From assembly GCA_026008535.1 (NCBI GenBank), contig BRKX01000014.1:3782001-3846000 (forward strand): a stretch of DNA of 64,000 nt. Direction: 5' to 3'. The notes under the pieces were generated by a model that was not told the origin of the DNA, did no database searches, and saw only the letters and a program-made list of their open reading frames with translations. Made by a program: the position numbers and the translations under genes. The stretch is from Perilla frutescens (lineage: Eukaryota; Streptophyta; Magnoliopsida; Lamiales; Lamiaceae). Below, piece after piece: positions 22,807 to 33,345 of the stretch (the stretch's first letter is position 1; each line of letters begins with the position of its first letter).

Positions 22807-25404
22807 ATGGCTTATGCCGCTCTTGTTTCACTTGAGCAAATCATAAATCAAATCCTGAATCAAGAGCCATACTCCACTTCTCCTCACTTAATATCCCTTC
22901 ATGAAAACGTTATTTCGCTCCAAGCCTTTCTTGAAGATTTTCCAGAGAAAGCCAACAATTTGGAAGTACGAATGAGGGATGTAGCAACTGCAGCAGAAGA
23001 TATCATTGAATGTTTCATGTTGAAACAAATTAAGGCATCTCACGAATACTCGAGCAGGCAAACAGGTCATCTTTCTCATGTTAGATCAAAACTTTTTGGT
23101 TTTGTGAAGGAGTTGAAGTCCATGTCGAAAAAACAGGCAGAGCTTGCTGGAAATAAGTTTGAGAGCAAGCTGAAAATAGTAGCAGAAGAAATGAGCATAA
23201 TAGCTGCAGAGATGGTGAAGACGAAGAATAGTATCATTATCAAAGACAACCAACTCAGTGATTCTTCTATTGCTAGTTCATCATCAGGACTTGGAAATAT
23301 CAATATGGTTGGATTTGATGATGATTTGATGAAAATAAAGGATCGGCTCACTAGAATATCGCCCGAACTGCAATTCCTCTCCATCGTGGGAATGGGAGGC
23401 ATTGGCAAGACCACTCTTGCCAAAAATGCATATGATGATCAATTAATCCAAGAGTACTTTGATATTCGTGCTTGGGTCACAGTCTCACAAGATTATAGAG
23501 CTCGAGGAACTTTTTCATCCCTCCTACATTCAATGAAAGAATTTGACCCAAGAAGATCTGAACAGGACGTTGAACAGCAGAGCATCGATGAGATGGGGCA
23601 TAGAGTGTATCAAATCTTATGTGGCAGGAAGTATGTCATTGTAATAGATGATATATGGAGCACAAAGTTTTTGGATGATGTACGGAATTTCTTACCCGAT
23701 AATGGTAATGGAAGTCGAATCCTCTTAACAACAAGGCTCTCCGACGTGGCTGTTTATGCTGATTCTTCAATCCATCCTCATGTGATGCGTTCGATGGATG
23801 AAGATCAGAGCTGGAATCTATTTCGACACAAGGTGTTTCCACACGAAAATGGAGTTTCTCCTGAACTTGAGAAGATCGGAAAGGAGATCACGAGAAGCTG
23901 CAAAGGACTGCCGCTTGCTTTAGTTGTGGTTGCAGGAGTCGTATCCACCATCAGTAAGACCCCAGCTTCATGGGGGGAATTTGCCAAGAAAGTAAACTCA
24001 ATTGCTGCAAAAGATGAGCGGTTGGAAAAGATAGTGTCATTAAGTTACAATCACTTGCCTCATCATTTGAGGCCGTGTTTCTTATACATGGGAGCTTTCC
24101 CAGAAGATTACAAGATCCACGTCACGGAACTCATCAAGTTATGGATAGCTGAGGGATTTTTGAAGCATCCAAATGGGTCAAAGAGCTTGGAAGAAGGCGC
24201 AGAAGAGTATTTGGAGGATCTTGTGGGAAGAAATCTTATTTTGGTAAATGAAAGGAAGTTTAATGGGAAAATCAAAAGTTGCAGCCTCCACGATATGGTG
24301 AGAGATACATGTACAAAGCTCTTACAAGAAGAAAATAATCTCCGACAAGTTAGGGATCTCAGCCTCCACAATACTGTGAGAGATACACGTATGCGTTCTA
24401 TATTGTGCTTTGATGACATTAAAGGCTCTCTCCAGCATTTTGAACTGCTCAGGGTTTTGCATGTGCCCAAGTTTAAATTGAGAGAGGAGTGGCCCCCATG
24501 GAAAATCGAGAAGCTATTTCATTTGAGGTACCTTGCTTTCTTCTGTTACGAGGATCTTCCAAAAATATCCAACTTTCAGAATCTTCAAACCTTAGTCTTT
24601 TCTGAATTATTTCTCATAACATTGCCATCTTCAATTTGGAAGATGCGACAGTTACGGCATCTTATATTCAGAGGCTCCTTGCCTGATCCTGAAGAACCAA
24701 CTGCAGCTCTAGAAAACTTGCAAACTCTCAAGCAAGTATTCAATCAGAAGAATAGTGCACATTTACATAAAAGGATCCCGAACCTAAGAAAATTTGGAAT
24801 CTTTTCTAATAGCAAGGCCGGGGGAGCGAATCTCATTGCCCATCTTGAATGTTTACACCAGCTTGAAAAGTTGAAGATAACTTTTTTCTACGTTGGAAAT
24901 TTTTCTGATGCAGTTTTTCCATGCTCGCTGAAGAAGTTTACATTGGAGGGTGCACGCAACCTTTCTCATCTTATGTTGAAAGCTATTAGTTTGTTGCCGA
25001 ATCTTGAAGTACTTAAACTATGGGAGTGCTCACTTGAAATTCACCACAGTTCCTGGAAGATAGGCAGAGACGAGTTCCCTCAGCTGAAATTTCTCATGAT
25101 TGGTGAACTGGTGCAATTCAAGGCCTTGATTACTGAAGATGACAGTGCTTTACCAAGGCTCAAGTGCCTACGGCTCCAGCATTACAAAAATCTAAGAGAG
25201 ATCTCGGATGATATTGGAGAAATTTCGACACTTGAACTCATTGAGGTTTATGGCTGTGGGGAAGCTGTGAAGAACTGGGCTACTGTTGAATTCCCAAGTT
25301 CTTATTGCCATGCAGACAACTTTCCCACTCATTCACATACAATAGATCACATGCAGACAACACTTGCTAAGGAGAGTCTTGCCACGTGGATGCTGGAGCA
25401 TTGA
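22807..25404 (+). CDS. CNL-type NLR immune receptor with LTR-derived C-terminus
   Basis: 865 aa. An Rx-type coiled coil (1-145, core MRDVATAAEDIIECF) is soluble, without the hydrophobic insert of its neighbours. NB-ARC: P-loop GMGGIGKTT (195-203), kinase-2 VIDDIW, SRILLTTR, GLPLAL (367-372), CFLYMGAFP and an LHD in place of MHD (494-496). The MHD region is followed by a partial repeat of itself. LRRs fill the rest. At nt 25284 a copia LTR begins: the last 39 residues and the TGA at 25402 are encoded by the LTR. The displaced original 3' end lies at 30668-30760. All switch motifs are intact, so it may still work, with a changed tail and a transposon-driven 3' UTR. Confidence 0.9.
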   Translation: MAYAALVSLEQIINQILNQEPYSTSPHLISLHENVISLQAFLEDFPEKANNLEVRMRDVATAAEDIIECFMLKQIKASHEYSSRQTGHLSHVRSKLFGFVKELKSMSKKQAELAGNKFESKLKIVAEEMSIIAAEMVKTKNSIIIKDNQLSDSSIASSSSGLGNINMVGFDDDLMKIKDRLTRISPELQFLSIVGMGGIGKTTLAKNAYDDQLIQEYFDIRAWVTVSQDYRARGTFSSLLHSMKEFDPRRSEQDVEQQSIDEMGHRVYQILCGRKYVIVIDDIWSTKFLDDVRNFLPDNGNGSRILLTTRLSDVAVYADSSIHPHVMRSMDEDQSWNLFRHKVFPHENGVSPELEKIGKEITRSCKGLPLALVVVAGVVSTISKTPASWGEFAKKVNSIAAKDERLEKIVSLSYNHLPHHLRPCFLYMGAFPEDYKIHVTELIKLWIAEGFLKHPNGSKSLEEGAEEYLEDLVGRNLILVNERKFNGKIKSCSLHDMVRDTCTKLLQEENNLRQVRDLSLHNTVRDTRMRSILCFDDIKGSLQHFELLRVLHVPKFKLREEWPPWKIEKLFHLRYLAFFCYEDLPKISNFQNLQTLVFSELFLITLPSSIWKMRQLRHLIFRGSLPDPEEPTAALENLQTLKQVFNQKNSAHLHKRIPNLRKFGIFSNSKAGGANLIAHLECLHQLEKLKITFFYVGNFSDAVFPCSLKKFTLEGARNLSHLMLKAISLLPNLEVLKLWECSLEIHHSSWKIGRDEFPQLKFLMIGELVQFKALITEDDSALPRLKCLRLQHYKNLREISDDIGEISTLELIEVYGCGEAVKNWATVEFPSSYCHADNFPTHSHTIDHMQTTLAKESLATWMLEH
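24282..24391 (+). repeat. Internal duplication of the MHD-region codons
   Basis: A 32-bp stretch at 24282-24313 (CAGCCTCCACGATATGGTGA and on) recurs at 24360-24391 with few changes, 78 bp apart and in frame. The protein reads SLHDMVRDT then SLHNTVRDT. The second copy has HN instead of HD. Confidence 0.85.
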
Positions 25405-25618
25405 TCCTTGGAGGACCACCATGCAGTAGTTAAGAGCCGTAGGATCATCTGTTAGGATCAAGCTTAATAGCCGTAGGATTCTAGCTTTCAATGCAAGCTA
25501 TCTTTGTATATAAATAAGAAGAACTCGTATGTTTCAAATTGATATATGAACTATTGAAAATATAACAGATCTTTTTCTCTTACTCTCTATTGCATGAGTA
25601 TTTTTAGGGTTTATAACA
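25284..25618 (+). repeat. 5' LTR of copia element 1
   Basis: 335 bp, TGTTGAATTCCC...TTTATAACA. It contains a TATA-like TATATAAATAAG (about 25507-25518). It also supplies the last 39 codons and stop of the upstream NLR. Confidence 0.95.
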
Positions 25619-25706
25619 TGGTATCCAGAGCCTAATCTTCGAGATTTTGCTTCGAATCACCTCAAATCTATCCGATTGATTGAACATTTTAGCCGATTTG
25701 CTTACG

Positions 25707-28700
25707 ATGACAAAGAAAAATCAGCATTTTTCCTGGCGAGCAGCACGAGAGGATGAGCTTGGATACACTGTCAATGCTGGATCTCAATTTCCTCCAGAAA
25801 CGAGTGCAGCGCCGGAAGAGAGGAGGACTTCCTCACAGCGAGAAGATCACTTGCTCACGCCAACAAATTTGCGCTTCAATGGCGGAAAGCAGGAACAGTC
25901 ATCGATGAGTGTCGCTCAACCTGATTACAGCAACAATCGCGCGCTCGCTAACGATGCTCTATATATCTCACAGAGCGAGCATCCAGGTATGCTCCTTACA
26001 ACCGACTTGTTTGATGGACACAATTTTCACAACTGGTGTCAGGCTGTTAAGAGGGGATTGTTGTCCAGAAATAAATTGGGGATCATTGATGGTAGCCTGA
26101 GTAAACCTATACTAGGATCGATTGACTACATGCAATGGATGCGTGTCGATTACTTGGTCTTCAATTGGCTTAGTAATTCTATGACTAAGGAAATATGTAG
26201 GGGATTTCAGAGTTTGGAAACCTCAAAGGAACTATGGGAAGAATTACACAAACGTTTTGGGAAGAAAAATGGGCCACTTTTGTATAAACTACGTAGAGAT
26301 ATTGCAACTTACACACAAGGAACACAATCAGTTATGGTTTATTTCAATAACCTAAATGGTTTGTGGGATGATTTGTGTCTGCTTAAGAACTCAAAAGTGT
26401 GCACCTGTGAAGCGGCGGTTGAGAATCAGAAAGATGTAGAAGAGGAGAGGATGATGCAATTCCTCATGGGTTTAAATGATGTTTTTGAAGGTATAAGACA
26501 GCAAGTTCTTATACTTGATCCTCTTCCGAATGTTAGCCAAGCCTATTCGATGGTTCTTCGAGTAGAAGAACAAATAAATGTTTCAACTCATTTTGCTGAT
26601 TCCCCTGGCCAGAGTGCTATGTACTCTCAACAAAAGGGACCTTACAAGGAACAATTCAAGAAACGACTAACCAAAGAGGAGAAAGCTAGGCTCAAATGTG
26701 AGCATTGTGGAGGTATGGGACACCTCAAGGGAGATTGTTTTGAACTGATTGGGATCCCGGACTGGTACAAGAAGTTTAAGAGTGATAAACAAAAAGGAAG
26801 AGCACATTGTGCAGTTAATCAAGGAGAAAGTACTGGTATGGTTCCAAATTTAATGAGAGAAGAGCATAAAGGTTTCGATGGAGCAGATTCTCTTGGAGAA
26901 GTTGGTAAGTTGATACAGTCTGAAATAGCCAAGCATGTGGCTACATATTTTAAAAAGGGGTTGCATGAAGACAGAGAGGGGGCTGTTGTTAACCTTGCTG
27001 ATACAGATATAGGGTCTGCTACACAGACTTTTCAAGGACATTATGCCTTTGGCTTAGCTGCATCTATAAGGAATAATGAATGGATTGTAGACTCCGGCGC
27101 AAGCAACCATATGTGTTGCCAGCTGAGTCTACTTAGTGATCTGAAACGACTGAAACAACCCATGCAAATCTTTCTCCCAGATGGTAGTACTTTGTGGGCA
27201 TTTCTAGCAGGCAAAGCTCAAGTTAACAATGCTATTACTCTGCAAAATGTTCTCTTCGCTCCAGAATTTACTCACAACCTACTCTCTGTGGGTCAGCTTG
27301 CCAAGGACATTGGAGGTAACATACAATTCCTGGCATCTCATTGTATAGTACAACAAAAGGACACTGCCCAGGTACTTGGGATATGCAAAATGAAGGGTTC
27401 TCTCTATGTGTTCCCACAACAGTGCCAGAGTACTCTACACGCTTGCAGTGTTCAGACTTTACCCACAATTCAGGACTTACATAGCCTCTTGGGACACCCC
27501 TCAATATCAACTATGCAGCATCTATCTCATCCTTATAAAAGAGCTAGATCAGAGAGTTTTGATGAATTGAAACATTGCCAAGTCTGCCATGAAGCTAAAC
27601 AGCAAAGAAGTCCTTTTCCATTGCTAACTCGAAGAAGTTTAGTGATGTTTTCCTTAGTCCATATGGACGTTTGGGGTCCCTGCAAAGAGGCTTCCTTATC
27701 CAATACACCTTATTTCCTAACTGTTGTAGAGGATTGCAGCCGAGCAACCTGGATATATCTGTTCAAACATAAGACACAGGTCTGGAATATTATCCGGAGC
27801 TACTTGCTTATGGTTCAGACACAATTTAATGTTAAAGTTCAAAGCATTAGAACAGATAATGGTTCTGAGTTTGTCAATTTACAGATGCAACAGCTTTTGG
27901 CAGATCATGGGATCATTCATCAACGCTCTTGCACTTATTCTCCACAACAAAATGGGATTGTGGAGCGCAAACATAAGCATTTACTTCAGGTAGCAAGGGC
28001 TTTAATGTTTCAAAGTCAACTTCCTAGTGTTTTCTGGAGTTATGCCCTATTGCATGCGACTTGGATCATTAACAGATTGCCATCTGTGGTTTTGGATTGG
28101 AAATCTCCATTTGAGATACTATTCGGGAAAGCCCCTGATTTTTCTGGATTACATCCTTTTGGATGTTTGGTGTATAGAGCCAATATTCATCCTCATAAAT
28201 CCAAGTTTGCTGTTAGAGGCCTTCAATCTGTATATTTGGGATTATCACCACAGCACAAAGGTTTTTTACTCTATGATCTGGTTTCTAAGTCACTTACAAC
28301 CAGTTGGGATGTTGAATTTTGCCCTTCCATATTTTCACTACAATCTTCTGATCCCTTAACACTGCCTTTTCATTCTTTTGATCACGATTCTTCTTTTGAT
28401 CCTGAAATCATCCCTACTATCAATAACCCATTGCCCTTACAGCACCATCATTCTACTCCAGATCACATTTCTCAGCAACATCACTCTACCCCAGATAATG
28501 ATTCCTCATCTGATCTGCACACTTCGACAACCATTGATTCCTCCCCAGATTCACAACCAGTATCACATTCAGATCTTATAAATAATAATGATATCCCAGC
28601 TACTGTGCCAAAACCACAGGGAATCAGGAAGAGTTCTCGACAGGTCAAAGCACCTGCTTATTTACAAGATTTTGTGTGTCATACCTCTGTCAAACAGAAA

Positions 28701-30338
28701 TATACTCCAGCCACTTTTCCTTATACTACTTGCAGAGATTTTACCCCTACTTATCAAGCTTTTCTCATGAGTGTACAGTCCATCAAAGAACCAGGCAATT
28801 ACAAGGAAGCTTGTCAAACAAAGGAGTGGGTTGATGCTATGAATAAAGAGCTCACTGCTTTGGAAGAAAACCAAACTTGGGACATTGTTCCTTTACCTGC
28901 TGGAAAGAATGTTGTTGGATCCAAATGGGTCTATAAGGTGAAGCTTAAATCTGATGGGTCTATTGAGAAATATAAGGCCAGGCTCGTGGCTAAAGGGTAC
29001 AACCAGGAGTTTGGCATCGATTATAATGAGGTTTTCTCCCCTGTCGCTAAGTCAGTTACAGTGAGATTATTATTTGCTTTGGCAGCACAATTTGACTGGT
29101 GTATTCATCAAATTGATATTAATAATGCCTTTTTACACGGGCATTTGACTGATGAAATATATATGAAAATTCCACAGGGATATACACAAGGACGTGCAGG
29201 GGAAGTTTGCAAGCTTAAGAGGAGCTTATATGGTTTGAAGCAAGCTTCACGGGAGTGGAACCAGGAATTTAGTAAGCACTTATTTTCTCTTGGTTTTTTA
29301 CAATCTGAGAATGATAATTGCTTATTCACTCAAGGCAGAGGTGCCTCTTTTCTAGCCTTGCTAGTATATGTGGATGATATTCTTTTGTTGGGACCATCTG
29401 TTGAAGTTATTACAGCTGTTAAGACATCCTTGGATCATAAATTTACTATCAAAGACCTAGGGGAGGCACAATATTTCCTTGGCATAGAAATAGCAAGATC
29501 CAAAGATGGGATATTTCTTTGCCAAAGGAAATACATATTGGACTTGTTGTCTGTGGCTGGACTTTTAGGGAGCAAGCCTGTTATGACACCTTTGCCCCCA
29601 GGTTTAAGTCTTTCCCATCACAAAGGGGAAGCAATGTCACAGCCTGATTCCTTTCGAAAAATTGTTGGGAAGCTGCTGTACCTAAATCTCACTAGACCAG
29701 ATATTGCTTTCGCTACCCAACAACTAAGTCAATTTGTTAATAGTCCCACCAAGGTCCATTGGGAGGCAGCCCTTCATGTTCTCAAATACCTAAAAGGCTG
29801 TCCATCTCTGGGTTTATATTACACTAGCTCAGCACATTTCAAGTTAGAAGCACATTGTGATGCAGACTGGGGTACATGCCTTGATACTAGACGATCCTTA
29901 TCAGGATATTGTATATCCCTAGGACAGTGTATGATTTCATGGAGGTGTAAGAAGCAGACCACAGTAGCACTTTCCACCGCAGAGGCTGAGTACAGGAGCC
30001 TAAGCTTCACAGTTAGAGAGTTGCTATGGCTTTCATACATGCTCACTGACTTGCAGATACACGTTCTTCAACCAATTGCTGTATATTGTGATAATAAAGC
30101 TGCTCTTCAAATTACCAAGAACCAGGTCTTTCACGAGCGAACTAAACACTTGGATCTTGACTGTCATTTTGCCAGGATCCACTACAGAAATGGGTTCTTC
30201 ATTCCTTCCTACATTCCTACCAAGTGGCAGCTTGCAGACATATTCACCAAGTCATTGGGTGCTCCTCAGTTCAAGCTTCTCCTGTCCAAACTCTTGCTGC
30301 GTGATGTGCACCGGGTCGAGTTTGAGGGGGGATGTTGA
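25707..30338 (+). CDS. copia gag-pol polyprotein, intact
   Basis: From the ATG at 25707 the frame encodes 1543 aa without a stop; an upstream non-ATG extension is possible. Parts in order: gag with LFDGHNFHNWCQAVKRGL; zinc knuckle CEHCGGMGHLKGDC (331-344); protease WIVDSGASNHMC (about 460); pre-integrase finger HSLLGHPS...CQVCHEAK; integrase with MDVWGP, RTDNGSEF and QQNGIVERKH; RT with KARLVAKGYNQ and YVDDILLLG (1221-1229); RNase H with DADWGTCLDTRRSLSGY; and the end IFTKSLGAPQFKLL. The integrase-before-RT order defines Ty1/copia. The stop lies six bases inside the 3' LTR. Confidence 0.95.
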   Translation: MTKKNQHFSWRAAREDELGYTVNAGSQFPPETSAAPEERRTSSQREDHLLTPTNLRFNGGKQEQSSMSVAQPDYSNNRALANDALYISQSEHPGMLLTTDLFDGHNFHNWCQAVKRGLLSRNKLGIIDGSLSKPILGSIDYMQWMRVDYLVFNWLSNSMTKEICRGFQSLETSKELWEELHKRFGKKNGPLLYKLRRDIATYTQGTQSVMVYFNNLNGLWDDLCLLKNSKVCTCEAAVENQKDVEEERMMQFLMGLNDVFEGIRQQVLILDPLPNVSQAYSMVLRVEEQINVSTHFADSPGQSAMYSQQKGPYKEQFKKRLTKEEKARLKCEHCGGMGHLKGDCFELIGIPDWYKKFKSDKQKGRAHCAVNQGESTGMVPNLMREEHKGFDGADSLGEVGKLIQSEIAKHVATYFKKGLHEDREGAVVNLADTDIGSATQTFQGHYAFGLAASIRNNEWIVDSGASNHMCCQLSLLSDLKRLKQPMQIFLPDGSTLWAFLAGKAQVNNAITLQNVLFAPEFTHNLLSVGQLAKDIGGNIQFLASHCIVQQKDTAQVLGICKMKGSLYVFPQQCQSTLHACSVQTLPTIQDLHSLLGHPSISTMQHLSHPYKRARSESFDELKHCQVCHEAKQQRSPFPLLTRRSLVMFSLVHMDVWGPCKEASLSNTPYFLTVVEDCSRATWIYLFKHKTQVWNIIRSYLLMVQTQFNVKVQSIRTDNGSEFVNLQMQQLLADHGIIHQRSCTYSPQQNGIVERKHKHLLQVARALMFQSQLPSVFWSYALLHATWIINRLPSVVLDWKSPFEILFGKAPDFSGLHPFGCLVYRANIHPHKSKFAVRGLQSVYLGLSPQHKGFLLYDLVSKSLTTSWDVEFCPSIFSLQSSDPLTLPFHSFDHDSSFDPEIIPTINNPLPLQHHHSTPDHISQQHHSTPDNDSSSDLHTSTTIDSSPDSQPVSHSDLINNNDIPATVPKPQGIRKSSRQVKAPAYLQDFVCHTSVKQKYTPATFPYTTCRDFTPTYQAFLMSVQSIKEPGNYKEACQTKEWVDAMNKELTALEENQTWDIVPLPAGKNVVGSKWVYKVKLKSDGSIEKYKARLVAKGYNQEFGIDYNEVFSPVAKSVTVRLLFALAAQFDWCIHQIDINNAFLHGHLTDEIYMKIPQGYTQGRAGEVCKLKRSLYGLKQASREWNQEFSKHLFSLGFLQSENDNCLFTQGRGASFLALLVYVDDILLLGPSVEVITAVKTSLDHKFTIKDLGEAQYFLGIEIARSKDGIFLCQRKYILDLLSVAGLLGSKPVMTPLPPGLSLSHHKGEAMSQPDSFRKIVGKLLYLNLTRPDIAFATQQLSQFVNSPTKVHWEAALHVLKYLKGCPSLGLYYTSSAHFKLEAHCDADWGTCLDTRRSLSGYCISLGQCMISWRCKKQTTVALSTAEAEYRSLSFTVRELLWLSYMLTDLQIHVLQPIAVYCDNKAALQITKNQVFHERTKHLDLDCHFARIHYRNGFFIPSYIPTKWQLADIFTKSLGAPQFKLLLSKLLLRDVHRVEFEGGC

Positions 30339-30667
30339 ATTCCCAAGTTCTTATTGCCATGCAGACAACTTTCCCACTCATTCACATACAATAGATCACA
30401 TGCAGACAACACTTGCTAAGGAGAGTCTTGCCACGTGGATGCTGGAGCATTGATCCTTGGAGGACCACCATGCAGTAGTTAAGAGCCGTAGGATCATCTG
30501 TTAGGATCAAGCTTAATAGCTGTAGGATTCTAGCTTTCAATGCAAGCTATCTTTGTATATAAATAAGAAGAACTCGTATGTTTCAAATTGATATATGAAC
30601 TATTGAAAATATAACAGATCTTTTTCTCTTACTCTCTATTGCATGAGTATTTTTAGGGTTTATAACA
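30333..30667 (+). repeat. 3' LTR of copia element 1
   Basis: 335 bp, identical to the 5' LTR except for one C-to-T change. It follows a purine tract and ends AACA, then the target duplication ACTAC. Confidence 0.95.
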
Positions 30668-30760
30668 ACTACACAGATACAGGAGGAACAACAAAGTTCG
30701 GGAAATGATACCCCTCAAGTTCGTTTCATTTCTCGTCCACACTACATCATCAAGGTTTGA
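30668..30760 (+). pseudogene. Displaced 3' end of the NLR at 22807
   Basis: Reading on across the insertion site, the frame encodes QIQEEQQSSGNDTPQVRFIS and ends with a TGA at 30758-30760. This matches the QEEQQSMGNE tail of the other NLRs in the cluster, showing it is the original C-terminus cut off by the copia insertion. Confidence 0.85.
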
Positions 30761-31384
30761 GCTTCTTATTAATATCCCAAGCATAAACCTAAAATCTGGC
30801 GATTTCTACTTCATACATATTTAGTAACTTAATTTCATAGAAATAAGATAGCAACAAAAATACTAGATTCGAAGACGGTTTTGGTTTTATAATTTGGAGA
30901 ATACATACACTCCTAGAACGAGATTTGTTTTGGTTTTATAATTTGTGATCTAACGTTTGGTTACTTCTGATTAATTACTCTAGCTTATGATTTTTCCATC
31001 ACGACTTCATCCATTACTACACTAACTATACCACTTCAAATGGGCTATAGCCTTTATGAATACTTTGTTGGCTGACATCCTTTTCTTTTATTTTTTTCTT
31101 TTTCTGTAGGATAAACGGCTTACGTACTAACTAGCGGATTGCGCAGTCAAGTCTATCACTACTTTTTATTTTAAGGTAAAGTTTATTTCTCTCCTTTGTA
31201 ACATGCATTTTATCTTCGCACATGGTTATTTAATCTACACACTAGCTAACAAGGAGACTCATGAGTGCATTTTTTTCTCTGTTTCTTCTTTGCAGTTCCA
31301 TTGCTTTACTCAATTTCTATGCAATCCTTCAATTCCGATGTGCTAAAATCGGTATATGTGATTGGTTGAAGAAATGTAGGCTTA
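30761..31384. other. Intergenic, no gene recognised
   Basis: This should hold the former 3' UTR of the NLR. The rest is AT-rich, and nothing further is recognised. Confidence 0.45.
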
Positions 31385-31600
31385 TGGAGCGGTGGTTTAT
31401 CTCCTGCAAACTCTGGGAACATTTCTTTATCATCTACCGCTGATCATTCACAATAGAGCTCAACTCCTATCCTTGTATGAAGAAGTCATTTCCTTGTTGG
31501 ATTTTCTTGATAACTCTTCTAATTATAAGACAAACAAAATATCAGCGCTTGAAACATATGAGAGAGGCAGCTCAGTTAAAGGATACAATTAATTTGATTA
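31385..31600 (+). pseudogene. NLR relic: Rx-type coiled-coil fragment
   Basis: The translation VVYLLQTLGTF...IIHNRAQLLSLYEEVISLLDFLDNSS...ISALET aligns with the first 80 residues of the NLR at 54179-57628 (LLQTLRTIL...IIHNRAQLQSMHEKVAFLVDFLDKSS...ISALETKMREAAHKAEDLI). A frameshift at about 31555 is followed by recognisable MREAAQLKDTINLI. No further NLR sequence follows, so this is a 5' fragment. Confidence 0.75.
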
Positions 31601-31604
31601 GTTG

Positions 31605-31765
31605 AATGGTTGAGCTACAAAAAAAAAAAAGCTATCTGGTATAGGCAACGGATCTCTCTCACTTACCCAATCTATCCTTTGAGTTTAGCGTGATCAGCCA
31701 CAATTAACTAGCCCGGATTCGAACCTGTGATCCATTGGGACAAGTTCAATTGATGTTATATTGAT
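31605..31765 (-). mobile_element. Possible SINE, minus strand
   Basis: On the minus strand, CAATTGAACTTGTCCCAATGG is followed by a good box B (AGGTTCGAATCCGG, about 31711-31724) and, further on, a poly-T tract (about 31619-31631). Box B plus the CCCAATGG block is typical of tRNA-derived plant SINEs. Box A is poor and ends are approximate. Confidence 0.35.
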
Positions 31766-33345
31766 AGCTTAAATAATATATATACTTATACGATTTTTTT
31801 TCATAATTTATTTTTCTTCATCTCTATAAATTAAAAGTGTTATATTATTATTAATATATTTATATCTATTTGTGCACAAATCGAGAGACGTACCAAAAAT
31901 TATGAATTTGAAAATTATGATGAACCGCAAAAACAAATAAGATGAAAAGAAAAAAAAAATCATAGATTATGTTAGAGTATGAACGAATATTGTTATATGA
32001 AATCTACCAAATAAATATCACATTATTAAAGGAAATGAACGATTCTTATGGATCCATGAAACTTAAATTACAAAGTTGACCTCCATAGTAAAATTGCATC
32101 AACATTTAATTCAAATCAGGAAATTAATCTCCACCATTAATCTTACCAGATCCAATAGTCAATAATCATTCTCATTTCTCACGCCAATTAAGTTTTCTCA
32201 CTTGAACCAAAACCTATATATATATATATAATATTGATATTATATTGTATTATATATCTGTATATAAGAACTATAATTTAAGGTGATACTTATTAAGTAT
32301 CCATGCATACAAAAATTATATCTCTAACATAAATTTAATATGGAGAAAGATTATAAAAGTATTTAATTAAATTATTTTAAAAATTATATATATATATATA
32401 TATATATAAATATCATGGTGAAAATGTGGTTAAATAGTCTTACTTTGTGTTTCATACTAAATATCATGATGAATTAAATTATTTTTACTTACATAATAAA
32501 TAACTATAGTTTATAACTAAAAATTAAAATCCATTATATACTATATTATTTTGAATATTAATTAGAAATTATTTTTTATCATACTGATAACTAATTTGTA
32601 TGTTTAAGTTATTAAGTTTTAATAAATTATTACATTATATTCTATATTAAGTGTAAAATAATATAAAATTATAATACAATAATAATTATTATTTAAAAGT
32701 ACAATTAATTATTAATTAGAAAATAATTAATTAATTAATTATGAATAATATTTAAAAATAATAAATATGAATTATTATTTATTAAATATAATGGATACTT
32801 AACTATTATATTAGTCACAAAAATTTATTATTACTAATGAGACAATATAAGATAAATTGAACACTTTTAAATAATTAATTAAAATTCATTAAACTTAAGA
32901 AGGTTTGGATTTTTTGACAATTAGGTATTTAGTATATATTTATGTATATATTTTCATAGTATATTTTAGTTTGTTAATGTATAATTGATTTATCTTGTAG
33001 TAGTAACTATAATAAATATTATGTTAAACTTAATACATTTTTTTAAATACGTAATAATATACTAATTAGTTTATATATGAGAATAGTAATAAAGCTAATT
33101 TGTATAGATTTGTATTTAATAAGGAAATAATACAAATTTAAAGATGTGATATTAATAAATGTGTATAGTTGTGATATTATTTTTTCAAAAATTAAAATAA
33201 ATGAATAAAAATGATTTTAATAGGGAGAATATTTGTACTAGAATAGATTGAAATCATGTTTAATTATTTTAAAAATAATTAAATAAAATTTTAAAAAATA
33301 AATAAATAAATTTAAAAAAATTAAAAAATTAAAAAAAAAAAAAGC
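31766..33345. other. Very AT-rich intergenic
   Basis: About 1.6 kb of A/T-dominated sequence with (AT)n tracts near 32214-32231 and 32384-32407. No open frame or RNA gene is recognised. Part of it may be the interior of the CACTA element whose end lies at 33555. Confidence 0.45.

Larger units (their letters stand above)
25284..30667 (+). mobile_element. Ty1/copia retrotransposon, complete and very young
   Basis: Two 335-bp LTRs (TGTTG...AACA) flank one uninterrupted gag-pol frame. A PBS-like TGGTATCCAGAGCC (25619 on, complementary to initiator tRNA-Met with one extra C) follows the 5' LTR, and a purine tract GAGGGGGGA precedes the 3' LTR. The LTRs differ at a single site by eye (AGCCGTAGG versus AGCTGTAGG). 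Flanks are GCTAC and ACTAC, a 5-bp target duplication with one change. It inserted in the last coding part of the NLR in the same orientation. With every core motif intact it may be autonomous. Confidence 0.95.

Noticed and set aside
30076..30453. Open frame overlapping the end of copia pol and the 3' LTR
   Set aside because: Its C-terminal half is the same LTR translation seen at the end of the upstream NLR; the rest is a shadow of the pol frame.
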